Positions 1 to 10,479 of a DNA stretch of 64,000 nucleotides are shown piece after piece. The DNA lies in the NCBI GenBank assembly GCA_014529385.2, contig CM043956.1, positions 60,275,120 through 60,339,119 of the forward strand, written 5' to 3'. The position numbers and the translations under genes are program-made. This DNA is from Adiantum capillus-veneris (taxonomy: Eukaryota > Streptophyta > Polypodiopsida > Polypodiales > Pteridaceae). Positions within the stretch are counted from its first letter, which is position 1. Each line of letters starts with the position of its first letter. A model generated the notes under the pieces. The model had not been told where the DNA came from. It saw only the letters and a list, made by a program, of their open reading frames with translations, and searched no databases.

Positions 1-1128
1 ATAATGCATTGGCGGTCGTCTTCCCCGTCTCCACTCGATTCGTGTCCTTTGTCGTTCTTGCTTTGCATCCTCGTATTGTGAAATCCACTTGCATCACTGG
101 ATCTTGAAGCATGCAAAATCAGTTGATTTTAGCCTCTAGATATTTTGTCATCTTCTTCTCAACACCGAGATTGCACATGACAATCCCAGATATGCGCTCA
201 TCATCTATGGTTTGCCATAGCGTGTCCTGGGCTTTATCAGATCCGTTGTCGCGGGATATGTGTTCGTACGTGAGCCGGGCAGGCGTCGGGCCTCTGGCTG
301 TGGGAGGTGTGAAAGAGAGAGAACAAGAACAACAGATGTAACTAAATGTGGAAATCACTATAATCATCAATTAATTGATTAATGTGTTCGAGTACAACTT
401 AATCTTTAGCCAAGGCGGGCTGTTAACAGCACCGTCACTTGGATCATCTGCTAACTAGGAGTTTAAGCTCCCACTTTGCATAATTAACCGGGTCGTTAAT
501 GACACCGGGCTTAATAGAATGATTAATCAAACATTTGCTGATGACGGTGATGGAAATTTTCTCCTGTCGCTTAATCTGCCTCAACTGACCTTAGGTTCTG
601 TAAACTTTATCTTTCTATGTTGGTCTTTCCCTGCTTAGATAGCACTCAAGAGCTTTCTGCAGTGCTCCTTGTCCTCGCTTAACCTCGTTTTCTCCAAGTG
701 CCTTTTTGATCATGGCCGCTCATCTTATGCTCGATGAGAGAGAGACTTCATTTTTGCTTTGCCCCTCGATCTGTCTTTCTTGCCTTGGCTTGCTCCGATC
801 TTGGTTGCTTGTTTTATCGACTTTGCCTTTTTCCTTGGCTTGCTCAAGCTCTATTGCTTCCCACTGGCTTCGAGAACTAGCGAGAGAGATTTTCTATAGA
901 AGGCGCTTGCCCCTTCCTTTCCTTTGCTTTCCTTGCTCGGAGAGAGCACGCCTTGCTTTGGTTGGATTGGAGATCGAGAGAGAGATTCTCCTTGTGCAAG
1001 CCGAGAGAGAAAGATTTGCTTGCTTACTCCCGAATTCGCTTGCTTCTACTTCGGCCCTTGCTACTTCGACCTCAAGCAAGCTCCCTCTCTTTGCTTGCTT
1101 CGCTTTCCAAGCTCTTGCTTGCTTATAG

Positions 1129-1216
<88 letters not shown>

Positions 1217-2670
1217 CCTTGCTTTGATTGGAGATCGAGAGAGAGAACTAGCCCTTGCTTGTGTGCCAAGGTTGAGCCGAAATCACCTCTTTGATTTTGT
1301 GCAAGCTCAAGAGCACGCCTTGATTACCTCCTCGCCTCGCCTAGCTTGAGCTGGAGATCGATAGAGAGGGAGCCTTCCTTTCCTTTCTTGCTACCTTGCT
1401 CGCCTTCTTCCCTTCATTCCTTGCTTCAATGATAGCCTCCTTGAGCTCCCTCCCCACTTTTTGCTTCCCCCCTTGAATTTCATGCAAAAGCCCCCTATTA
1501 ATAGCTCTTTTTCCTTCTTAAGCAGTGGCGCCAACGTCATTGACGTGGCGCGTGAACATACATGATGATGTGGCACTCGGCGATGTTGACAGCTCAGATG
1601 ACGACCCCGCTGGTGCCGAAAGGGAGAGCCATGGAAAGCTGATTCTTTCTTGTCACAGGGCCGCGCTCGTCTGAGTAGTCCCCTGGCCGTCGCGAGCAAA
1701 AACGTCTCCCTCCACACTCTCGTTTTCTGTTGCACAACGCCATGTCCCTCTTTTTCCTTTTGTTCACACTCAATAAAACCCTTTTTATTTTTTGTCAAGT
1801 GGGCGGCCATTCTCCTTAACTTGGGTGGGCGGCCCTTAAAGGGCACCCCATTTAGCATACATACCGACTGGGCGGCCATTGATTATTAGGTATACATGCT
1901 GGCCAAGGCAATGCCAAGCACGACATCTTTCCCCCACAGTCCTTGTCTAACCTTATCATCTTGAACTTCGATGCCCGTATCAACCTCTCGTATAATCTTG
2001 CATACCTTTAAGATGCAAGTATAGGTGATTGCATTGAAGTAAAGCCTTCTCATCACATCCGATAAAAGGTGTCAAAGTTTATTTCTTGTCAGCTAGGTAT
2101 TGCTAATTACAACCACTGCCGGCCAAGCACTGCATGAAATGACATCCCGAGCATGAGACTCATCAAGCTACTACTACTCCAGCATCCCAAACTCTGGACA
2201 ATAGGCAAAACTCCCAGCTGAAACACCGACCGAGCCGATTGGACTGGTACGGAGCCGGCCCCCGGTGTATCTTAATCGGCCAATATCTTGGTGATCGGGA
2301 CTCCGATCACTGAACTGAAAAGAACGATATGCTCCACAAAGTGAGCACTTCAAGCCCGTGCATTCTTTTCATTTCTGTCACCTCAGCTGTAGTTTCCCAA
2401 TCCGGTACGGATCTGCAATCAACTCAAACTTTGAACTGCCATAACTTCTTCATCGTAGCTCCAATCGACGAGCCGTAAAGACAGGCCAGTAGAGCACTTC
2501 AAGCACTACAGTTCTAGATCATAATCTCTCACATGTGGTCACTGCAAGCATACTCATTTTTGGCATCTTTGAGGCATCTATTGGCCCTTATAAGCTACAT
2601 CTGGCATATATTAATCATTAAGCTTGACCTGTTATCAAGCCCTGATCACCGCTCACTTAATGTGTAAGCT
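1..2670. other. Retroelement-like, GA/CTTG-rich region without a supportable gene
   Basis: No open frame here has recognisable domains, and those over 100 codons overlap low-complexity GA or CTTG sequence. Read on the minus strand, 1391-2660 has the layout of an LTR: a TATA-like TATTAATAGG near 1495-1505, then a purine-rich leader running into the GA tract. No matching second LTR, TG..CA ends or target duplication was found, so the assignment is weak. A short minus-strand frame at 119-370 could be an exon of something but matches no family I know. Confidence 0.3.
1131..1214. repeat. (GA)n microsatellite, about 42 units
   Basis: Uninterrupted GA dinucleotide run, flanked by shorter GAGAGA patches and repeated TTGCTT words. 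Confidence 0.95.
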
Positions 2671-5013
2671 TCAAAGAAGCTTAGCTTGCATTTCTCTGCT
2701 CTTTTTCTCATCATGGCAGCGGAGCTGTACGACACCGTCTAGCCACTCTCTAATGTAAACTAGGGACTCTAATACCATCCAACCTTCTGCCATGCTACCC
2801 TCCGGACATTCCTTCTCACGCACATGTCCCTTGAGCGTTTTCATGAAACGTTCTAAAAAGAACATCCATCTGGAATGTAGTATGCCAGCTATTTCCACCT
2901 CATCAACTATGTGAACAAGAAGATGCACTTGAATGGTTATCATGGTAGTAGCAAAGTGTTTCTCAAACAGTCACACAACCTCCGTAGCGTTTACTTTGGC
3001 AAATGGTATGGAGTCTACATTGATCTCCTTTTGTGAGATCCATTGCACCAACTTTGCAAGTTTGTAGATTGTGTTACGGACGTCAGAAGACAAACATCCC
3101 TCAATGGCCACCGGTAAAATAAACTGTAAAACACGTCTAGCAATGATATTAAAGTCCACACACGAATTTGTTACACAATTCCCACTATGATATATTCCAC
3201 TTCAAACATACCTGACACATTTTATGCCAGTCGTGTGACTTCAAACCGGTAAGCTTTCCTTGTTTAGTGAAACACGTTCGGAGCCAGTACATTGCGCCAA
3301 TGGGGGTCCGCACAGATCGAATGGTCTCTTTTACTTTGAGTTCTTGGGTTCCTGTCAAAATCCATGGTGCTTTAGAGAGTTTTATCAATCCATCGGGTGC
3401 TGTCTGCGGCCAATATTGCTCCATATGATCCACATTTATAAGGTCAAACCTGGCTTCCAAAGTTTCTTTATTGCCGGTTAGATGGTCCCACAGTAGATTA
3501 CCCGCATTCTTGAATATGTGCATTGGATCGAGCCAGTGATTGATCATGATTCTGGGCCAATATGGTAACTCGTACCATAGAGAGAGTCTCTTCATCCCTG
3601 GGGACAAACCGTCATCACACATCTCCTTCTGGTCTAACCATGCTTGTGCAGACATCCTCGGTGGCTCTCTTTCCAAAAATCCGTCGCGTAACTCGTAATT
3701 CTTTGGAAGATATGCTTGATGACCTTTGTAGATTTGCTTCTTCAATGAAGGCGCCCGACGTGCATTAAGTTTAGGCCCACATGTGACACATGCTCTGTAT
3801 CCGCTTGTTTGAAGCCCTGCATGTATACACATGAGAATAGATAAGCTTGAGAAAAACCAAGATTTATAGTGTTTGAGTTTGAGTGTAAATCACTTGAGCA
3901 TTCTGTTAGTCTGGTATAGTCATGCATGGTCCACATTATAATGCCTCTGATCAAATCATTCCGTCAACCTGTGTCTTAGCTCATATCCACCACTTCTATG
4001 CCAATCCACAATTTTTGTAGCTCTTCCAATAATGGACGAAGATACACATCCATATTCTTCACTTTATACCGCCCTGGCACAATCAAGCTTAGAAACAGGT
4101 GCCCCTTCTTGGTAGTCAACCACGGGGGAATGTTGTAATTGATGATGAAAATGGGCCATACATTGTAAGATGTTGATCTCTGACCAAATGGATTTATGTC
4201 ATCCATAGCCAAGCCTATGTGCAAATTTTGAGCTTCTCTGGAAAAATCCGGCCATGTATCATCTATATGTTTCGAGGCTGCACAATTTGCAGGAATCCGT
4301 AGCACACCATCCAAAGATCTATTCTCCTTGTGACATGATGCTAGGGCGGCCATGGACTTACATTCAAAGAAATGCTTGATGCGAGGAAGCATAGAAAAAT
4401 GTCGCAATACCTTTTGTGGAATTTTTTGTCCGTGGAGATCTACTCGATATCTCTCCGAATTACATTTCGGACACTTCTCCATGTCTATTGAAAAGAATGC
4501 AGTCGTTAGGACAAGCATGAATCAAATTGTAATCCATCCCCAAGTTTTGCAAGATCTTTCTTGCTTCCTCTCTGGAATCTGGCATCACATTATCAGCTGG
4601 CAGTATTTTCCCTTTGAGCAATCTACACAACGAAAAAAATGCGCTACACTTGTGTAAGTAATTTATCAGATCATTATACATCTAGAGTTTTTTATTGAAG
4701 TAAACACATTGTAATAGATCACCTAAATGTGACGCTAGTGTCACTCCATCCAAACTTTGCCTGGATGTTGAGAAGAACCAGGAGCGCCTTCAATCTAGAC
4801 ACACGTGCTCTATCATACAATGGCGTATTGGCTTCACTTTTCATATCATCATAGATAAGCCTTTCTGAATCCATGATCGTCTTGATCATTTCATCGATCT
4901 CTGACTCAAACATTGCCTCGTTGGGAATGTGGTATGCATGATCATCCTCCGAGCTGTCAGAGGCTACATCTTGTGGGCTCACATATGCTACTTGACCAAA
5001 GCGCCTGCGAACA
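2671..5013 (-). pseudogene. CACTA (En/Spm) Tnp2-type transposase, broken copy 1
   Basis: Reading leftwards on the minus strand, the parts of a plant CACTA transposase appear in order. An N-terminal exon (about 4740-5013) contains GWSDTSV. A Cys-rich segment (HACPNDCILF, then EKCPKCNSERYR) leads into the central Tnp2 domain (NPFGQRSTSY, IPPWLTTKKGH, about 3976-4500). Next comes the segment with LPYWPRIMINHWLDPMHIFKN (about 3185-3832), then a DUF4218 domain (HLLVHIVDEVE, CPEGSMAEGW, 2671-3159). It is dead: an 11-bp deletion relative to the copy at 8334-10470 shifts the frame near 4487, and a TAA follows the VVDMS motif. Similarity to that copy stops at 5013, and no CACTA termini were found around this copy. 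It is the only copy in the window that keeps DUF4218. Confidence 0.9.
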
Positions 5014-6161
5014 TGTTGTGAGGAGTTTTTTGGAAGAAGTGATTTCACATATGTACATACACATGCATGGTGCATCGAATAAATAATTTCCCATTTTCCA
5101 GAGCCAGGTGGTTACGTGGGGCCCACATGTGTACAGGTAGGACAGCATGTACATAGTACATGTAGGACAGCGTGTACATAGTACATTGATTTTCATCATC
5201 ACCAGTATCAGTGTGTTTTTCTATAATAATGAGGAGTTGGTAGAGTGTAAAACTTCTCAAGGAAGCTATCATCAAGCCAACGACATGAGATAAGCAGGTG
5301 CGTCAGATGGCATCTACTAGGGTCAAGAGGTCGAATGGGGTCAATACTTGCACGTGAGTAAGCGAGGACACAACGAGAATGTTTTCTTATGATGATTATG
5401 CAAAGAGGTCATCATGAGGACTGTATTTGGGGGCCATTTCACGTGATTGCGGGATGCATTATTGGAAAAAGTTGAGTGCCAGGTGTGCGGATGGATGTAG
5501 AAGGGTGACAAAAATGAATTGCGTGGCCAGTTTTCGACCTGTTCGGGGTTTGTTTGAGGTCAATCAAAAAGCCAAAGGTGCCCAAGGGATAAAGTGAAGT
5601 GTGGACACTAAAAAAATTGAGAAAAAGACCAGAAAAATGTGGATAGAAGAGGAGGAACAGCCGCAACTCAATTTTTGCTGTTTTTGGAGCCTGTTTTGGC
5701 CATAAACTGCTCATCCGAGGACGGATTTGAGCGCTTTAATATTTTAGACTGGGGTTTTTGGCCACTCTGGATGCAATGGTGTTGTTCATTTTTCCAAATT
5801 ACTCACTTTTACTTGCTATTTTGGTTGTGTAAGTTTTTCCTATGAGCGAAGCCTCTGTTCAAACTTGTGATTGTATCTGACATACTTTATCCATTTTGTG
5901 TGAGCTATTTGCCCCATTGGTGTTGTCCCAAGCTCAATTGTATCTAAATATCAAAAATCTTCCTCTTTTGAGATGAGTTTTTTTGGGGGAGGGGGGGGGG
6001 GGGGGGGGGGGTGTCTCTGAATTGAGTGAGCAAATGGATAGTATCTCCCCTCTCACTCCATCGGTGTGTTCCCTGTCTCGGCCAAGTGGGTTGTGTAAGC
6101 TGAGTGGTGCCCCATAGTGTGTGTGGGTGTATTATCCCAACAGTGTGTGTTGGGTGATTAT
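5014..6161. other. Intergenic flank left of the complete CACTA element
   Basis: No gene is supported. 5130-5190 holds two imperfect tandem copies of a GTAGGACAGCRTGTACATAG word. The last part is contiguous with 12402 onward once the CACTA element is removed, so it belongs to the pre-insertion site. Confidence 0.5.
5991..6011. repeat. Poly-G tract, 21 G
   Basis: Homopolymer G preceded by GGGGGA; its length is likely polymorphic or error-prone. Confidence 0.9.
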
Positions 6162-6173
6162 CACTACAAGAGG
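6162..6173 (+). repeat. CACTA left terminal inverted repeat
   Basis: CACTACAAGAGG, perfect inverted match to 12387-12398; preceded by target duplication TAT. Confidence 0.95.
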
Positions 6174-6183
6174 CTATTCATAT

Positions 6184-6290
6184 TAGCGACGCTCACACAG
6201 CAACGCTCAAAAAAATAAATCCCGGCGTCGCTATGAGCGTCGCAAATTTACAAGTAAATTTGCGACGCTCATAGCGACGCCGGCTGGGCT
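6184..6290. repeat. Subterminal repeats, left end of CACTA element
   Basis: Several copies of GCGACGCT/AGCGACGC in both orientations just inside the end. In En/Spm such arrays bind TNPA; here this role is inferred from position and family. Confidence 0.8.
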
Positions 6291-6307
6291 AAAAAAAATA
6301 ACAAAGA

Positions 6308-6348
6308 GCGCCGAAAAACTCAGATCTCAGATCTGAGTTTTTCGGCGC
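6308..6348. repeat. Perfect 20+1+20 palindrome near CACTA left end
   Basis: The arms GCGCCGAAAAACTCAGATCT and its complement are separated by one base. It lies just inside the subterminal repeats and would form a strong hairpin in single-stranded DNA or RNA. Confidence 0.95.
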
Positions 6349-6368
6349 CCTCAAGCAAGGAGCAGGTA

Positions 6369-6400
6369 ACGCTCTCCCTCTCTCTCTCTCTCTTTCTTCT

Positions 6401-6446
<46 letters not shown>

Positions 6447-6517
6447 AGAGGAAGGAGAGCCAGGTATGCTCCTTCCCTCTCCTCACTCTCATGTTCCCTT
6501 CCCCTCTTTCTCTCTCC

Positions 6518-6559
<42 letters not shown>

Positions 6560-6566
6560 TAGTGTT

Positions 6567-6633
<67 letters not shown>

Positions 6634-6862
6634 TAAAAACATAAACAAAAACGCACACACAAATACGTAAACAAAGAATGCACACACACATTGAGAGAGG
6701 AAAAGAGAGAGAGAGCATGCATAAACAAAAAACGCACACATTGAGAGAGGAAAAGAGAGAGATAACATGCATAAACAAAAAACGCACACATTGAGAGAGG
6801 AAAAGAGAGAGAAAACATGCATAAACAAAAAAACGCACACACATTGAGAGAGAAAGAGAGAG
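6369..6862. repeat. CT/CA/GA microsatellites and a 50-bp minisatellite
   Basis: Compound CT and CA runs (6369-6625) are followed by about four tandem copies of a 50-52-bp unit (6668-6862). The phrase TTGAGAGAGG recurs at 6691, 6741 and 6791, with a variant near 6843. The long open frames here are Ser/Leu or Cys/Val repeats caused by these tracts, not genes. Confidence 0.9.
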
Positions 6863-7058
6863 AAACTAATTTAACGTCATAGGAAACTAATTAAAATTAA
6901 AAGACCTAAAGATCAGGCCGACGAGGAGTTGAACTCAAGACCTATTATTCAAGAGGGAAATGGCATAACCAATCTATCATACTTGGCATGGGTGATAGAA
7001 AGGTTATACCATTTATCTCTTTTTATTGGTACACACATCCACACACGCGCACACACAC

Positions 7059-7195
7059 AAGAAGAAGAGAGTTATAACGTCGTAGGAAACTATCCTAAAG
7101 GACGTTAAAGATTAGGTTAGATGTAGACTTACGTTAAATTAGATTTAGGTTTATTTAAGTTAAATTAGATTAGATTTAGGTTTATTTTTAGTTAG
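7059..7195. repeat. Direct repeat with 7767-7900 inside the CACTA element
   Basis: A block of about 130 bp (AAGAAGAAGAGAGTT, then ACGTTAAAGATTAG) recurs at 7767-7900. A shorter AT-rich pair (about 7204-7251 and 7683-7735) lies closer in. Together they bracket the captured HIPP fragment. Confidence 0.85.
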
Positions 7196-7256
7196 ATTTA
7201 CGTTTATTTACGCTAGATTTAGATTTACGTTATATTAGATTAGATTTAGGTCTCCA

Positions 7257-7610
7257 TAGACTACGATGCCTGCATGAAGCGGGTGAAGAAAGCCCTCAAT
7301 GGAATATAGGGTATTGCTGCCTTCACTCATGGTGGGCTCCGTCGATCCAAAATTACTAGTGAAATGTCTTCAGAAGATAGGGAAGAAGGTGGATCTTCAG
7401 GGCGGCAAGAGTCACTACATCCCCGACAATGACCATTTAGACAACCTCTAGTCATTCAACAGCAACTTCAAAGTTAGTAACAAGAGCAAGAACGGTCCAA
7501 AGGGCCAATTGCTGTCGTCAGATGTGGATGGAGATGAGGCAGCGTCACCGCCGGAAGTTAACTCTCACATCTTTAGTGATGAGAATGCCAACTCTTGCCG
7601 AGTTATGTGA
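7257..7610 (+). pseudogene. Captured heavy-metal-associated isoprenylated plant protein (HIPP) fragment
   Basis: Two reading frames together spell an HMA domain of the plant HIPP type. The first (from 7258) reads DYDACMKRVKKALNGI, the helix after the metal-binding CxxC, here with its first Cys replaced (YDAC). It has a TAG after NGI. The second frame reads GSVDPKLLVKCLQKIGKKVD, matching the conserved VDPxxLxKKLxKxGK strand-helix of HIPPs. A Lys/Asn/Gly-rich tail (SNKSKNGPKG) follows and the frame closes at the TGA at 7608-7610. The frame change, two stops and lost Cys show it is not a working metallochaperone. It sits between direct repeats inside the CACTA element, so it is best explained as a captured host gene piece. 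Confidence 0.8.
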
Positions 7611-8199
7611 AAAATTATGTGTTAAATCAGTTTTAAGGTTCTTATAATCCCTGTTAGTTTAGTTCTTTGTTTTTAATATAACATAATTTACGTTAGATTT
7701 AGATTTATGTTATATTAGATTAGACTTAGGTTTATTTAGGTTTACCCACACACACACACACACACACAAGAAGAAGAGAGTTTTAACGTCGTAGGAAACT
7801 ATCCCAAAAGACGTTAAAGATTAGTTTAGATGTAGACTTACGTTAAATTAGATTTAGGTTTATTTTTAGTTAGATTTACGTTTATTTAGATTTATGCTTA
7901 TTTACGTTAGATCGAGTCCACGCAAGAATTACTTACGGTTTAGGGTTTAGAGTTAAACGAACAGTGAAAAGATCTACTGTGAAAAGATGTTAAGATGCTG
8001 TGAAGTGCTACAGCTAGAGAAGAGGCAAAGGGGTTTTGTCCACTACATGCAGTATCATGTAGACGTGGGTTTGTAGATTTCTTGTACCCACAAATATAGG
8101 TATTGACCAATAAAGACGAGATTATAACCCGGTGGTTCTGATCTCCGTACACCTCTAGACCGAGGTGTGCGGGGATTAGACATGACTAGAGAATGTGAG

Positions 8200-8201
<2 letters not shown>

Positions 8202-8268
<67 letters not shown>
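8202..8268. repeat. (GA)n microsatellite upstream of the transposase gene
   Basis: About 33 GA units ending 65 bp before the first transposase exon. Other CACTA copies in the window have a CT or GA tract in the same relative place (18661-19324; 56587-56682). Confidence 0.95.
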
Positions 8269-8271
<3 letters not shown>

Positions 8272-8333
8272 GACGAAGAATGCCAATAGAATATTAAATT
8301 TGTTGTCCAGGTTATAAGATTTTTATCCTCATT

Positions 8334-10470
8334 ATGAGTAGTGACGAGGATGTGGGACCGTCCAACCGAAACACCTATCTCTCAACGAGGGTCTTATGTC
8401 CTTGTAATCAATGCAAGCATGCTGTGCGACGGACAAGACGTGTTTCTTTGCAGCACGTTCGCGAATTTGGCGAGTTCGATCCATCTATTATAGATCGAGT
8501 TGTTGCCAATTATAACTCGTCGGACTCTGACGCTGGCCAACAAGCAGCAATCTTGCAACCCAATAGACGTGTTCGCAGGCGCTTTGGTCAAGCAGCATAT
8601 GTGAGGCCACAAGATGTAGCCTCTGACAGCTCGGGGGATGATCATGCACAGCACATTCCCAACGAGGCAATGTTTGAGGCCGAGATTGATGAAATGATCG
8701 AGACGATCATGGATTCAGAAAGGCTTATCTATGATGATATGAAAAGTGAAGCCGATACGCCATTGTATAATGGAGCACGTATGTCTAGATTGAAAGCACT
8801 CCTGGTTCTTCTCAACATGCAGGCAAAGTTTGGATGGAGTGACACTAGCGTCACAGCGCTTTTCAGGTGATCTATTACAATTAGTTTACTTTAATAAAAC
8901 TCTAAATGTATAATGATCTGATAGATTTTTACACGACTGTATCGTATTTTTATGTTGTGTAGATTGCTTAAAGAGCACATACTACCAGCTGACAATGTGA
9001 TGCCAGATTCCCGAGATGAAGCAAGAAAGATTTTGTGAAACTTGGGGATGGATTACAATTCTATCCACGCTTGTCCTAATGACTGCATTCTTTTCAGAGG
9101 GGAATACATAGACATGGAGAAGTGTCAGAAATGTGATTCCGAAAGATATCGAGTAGATCTCCACGGGACAAAAATTGCACAAAAGGTTTTGCGACATTTT
9201 CCTCTGCTTCCTCGCATCAAGCATTTCTTCGAATGTAAGTCCATGGCCGCCCTAGCATCATGGCATGAGGAGAATAAATCTTCGGATGGTGTGCTACGAA
9301 TTCCTGCAGATTGCGCAGCCTGGAAAAATATAGATGGAACATGGTCGGATTTTGCCAGGGAAGCTCGAAATTTGCGCTTAGGCCTGGCTATGGATGGCGT
9401 AAATCCATTTGGTCAAAGATCAACATCTTACAGTGTATGGCCCGTTGTCATCATCAACTACAACATTCCCCCGTGGTTGACTACGAAGAAGGGGCACCTA
9501 TGGCTAAGCTTGATTGTGCCAGGGCGATATAAAGTGGAGAATATGGATGTGTATCTTCGTCCACTATTGGAAGAGCTACAACAATTGTGGATTGGCATAG
9601 AGGTGGTGGATATGAGCCGACACACAGGACGACGGAATGCTTTGATCAGAGGCATTCTAATGTGGACCATGCATGACTATCCCGGGCTAACAGAATGCTC
9701 AGGTGATCTATTGACACTCCTCACTCAGACACTGTAAATCTTGTTTTTTCCCATAGTTGATCTATTATCATGTGTATACATGCAGGGCTTCAAACAAGAG
9801 GATACAGAGCATGTGTCACATGTGGACCTAGACTGAATGCACGTAGTGCGCCCTCACTGAAGAAGCAAATCTACGAAGGTCATCAAGCGTATCTTCCAGA
9901 GAATCATGTGTTACGCGACGGCTTTTTGGGAAGAGAGACACCAAGGATGTCTGCACAAGCATGGTTAGAGCAGAAGGAGATGTGCGATGACGGATTGCCT
10001 CTAGGGATGAAGAGACTATCTCTATGGTACGAGTTACCATACTGGCCCCGACTCATGATCAATCACTTGCTCGATCCAATGCACATATTCAAGAATGTGG
10101 GTAATCTACTATGGGACCATCTGACCGGCAAGAAAGATACTTTGGGAGCCAGAGTTGACCTTATAAATGTGGATCGTATGGAGAAATATTGGCCGCAAAC
10201 AGCGTCTGATGGATCGATAAAACTCCCTAAAGCACCATGGATTTTCAAAGGAGCCCAAGAACGCAAAGTAAAAGAGACCATTCGATCTTTGCGGACCGAA
10301 CGTATTTTACTAAAGAAGGAAAGCTTACCGGTTTGAAGTCACACGATTGGCATAAAGTGTGTCAGGTACGGTCATAGTGGACTTTAATATCATTGCATAA
10401 AATGTGGACTTTAATATCATTGCTGCACATACTTTACAGTTTATTTTATCGGTTGCCATTGAGGGATGTT
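8334..10470 (+). pseudogene. CACTA Tnp2 transposase, defective copy
   Basis: Exon 1 (8334-8866) begins MSSDEDVGPSN and has CPCNQCKHAV and GWSDTSV; its donor is AG/GTGATC. Exon 2 (8963-9702) holds the Cys motif HACPNDCILF and the Tnp2 core (NPFGQRSTSYSVWPVVIINY, IPPWLTTKKGH, DVYLRPLLEELQ). Exon 3 starts at 9786 (GLQTRGYRACVTCGPRLN) and includes LPYWPRLMINHLLDPMHIFK. Joining the exons keeps frame, so the splice sites are credible. Three lesions kill it: an in-frame TGA at 9036-9038, where copy 1 has Gln; a deletion of about 26 bp after RSLRT near 10297 that shifts the frame; and loss of the DUF4218 domain, which ends abruptly at about 10490 after CLSLDIRN. The N-terminal exon is open. It is likely expressed only as truncated protein, if at all. 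Confidence 0.92.
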
Positions 10471-10479
10471 TGTCTCTCG

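Noticed and set aside
706-1349. Overlapping 110-140-residue open frames on the plus strand
   Set aside because: They are made of CTTG/GA low-complexity sequence and end in long Arg-Glu repeats; no domain and no splice context.
2140-2480. Possible LTR U3 region on the minus strand with a repeated GGAGCTACGATGAAGAAG phrase
   Set aside because: Suggestive of plant retroelement leader sequence, but no second copy, ends or duplication could be found, so it is not called as an element.
6289-6844. Minus-strand frames rich in Cys-Val and Ser-Leu repeats
   Set aside because: Direct translations of CA/CT microsatellites and a 50-bp minisatellite within the CACTA element.
6668-6862. Regularly spaced repeats resembling a CRISPR array
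   Set aside because: Units are contiguous 50-52-bp tandem copies without unique spacers, inside a plant transposon; it is a minisatellite.
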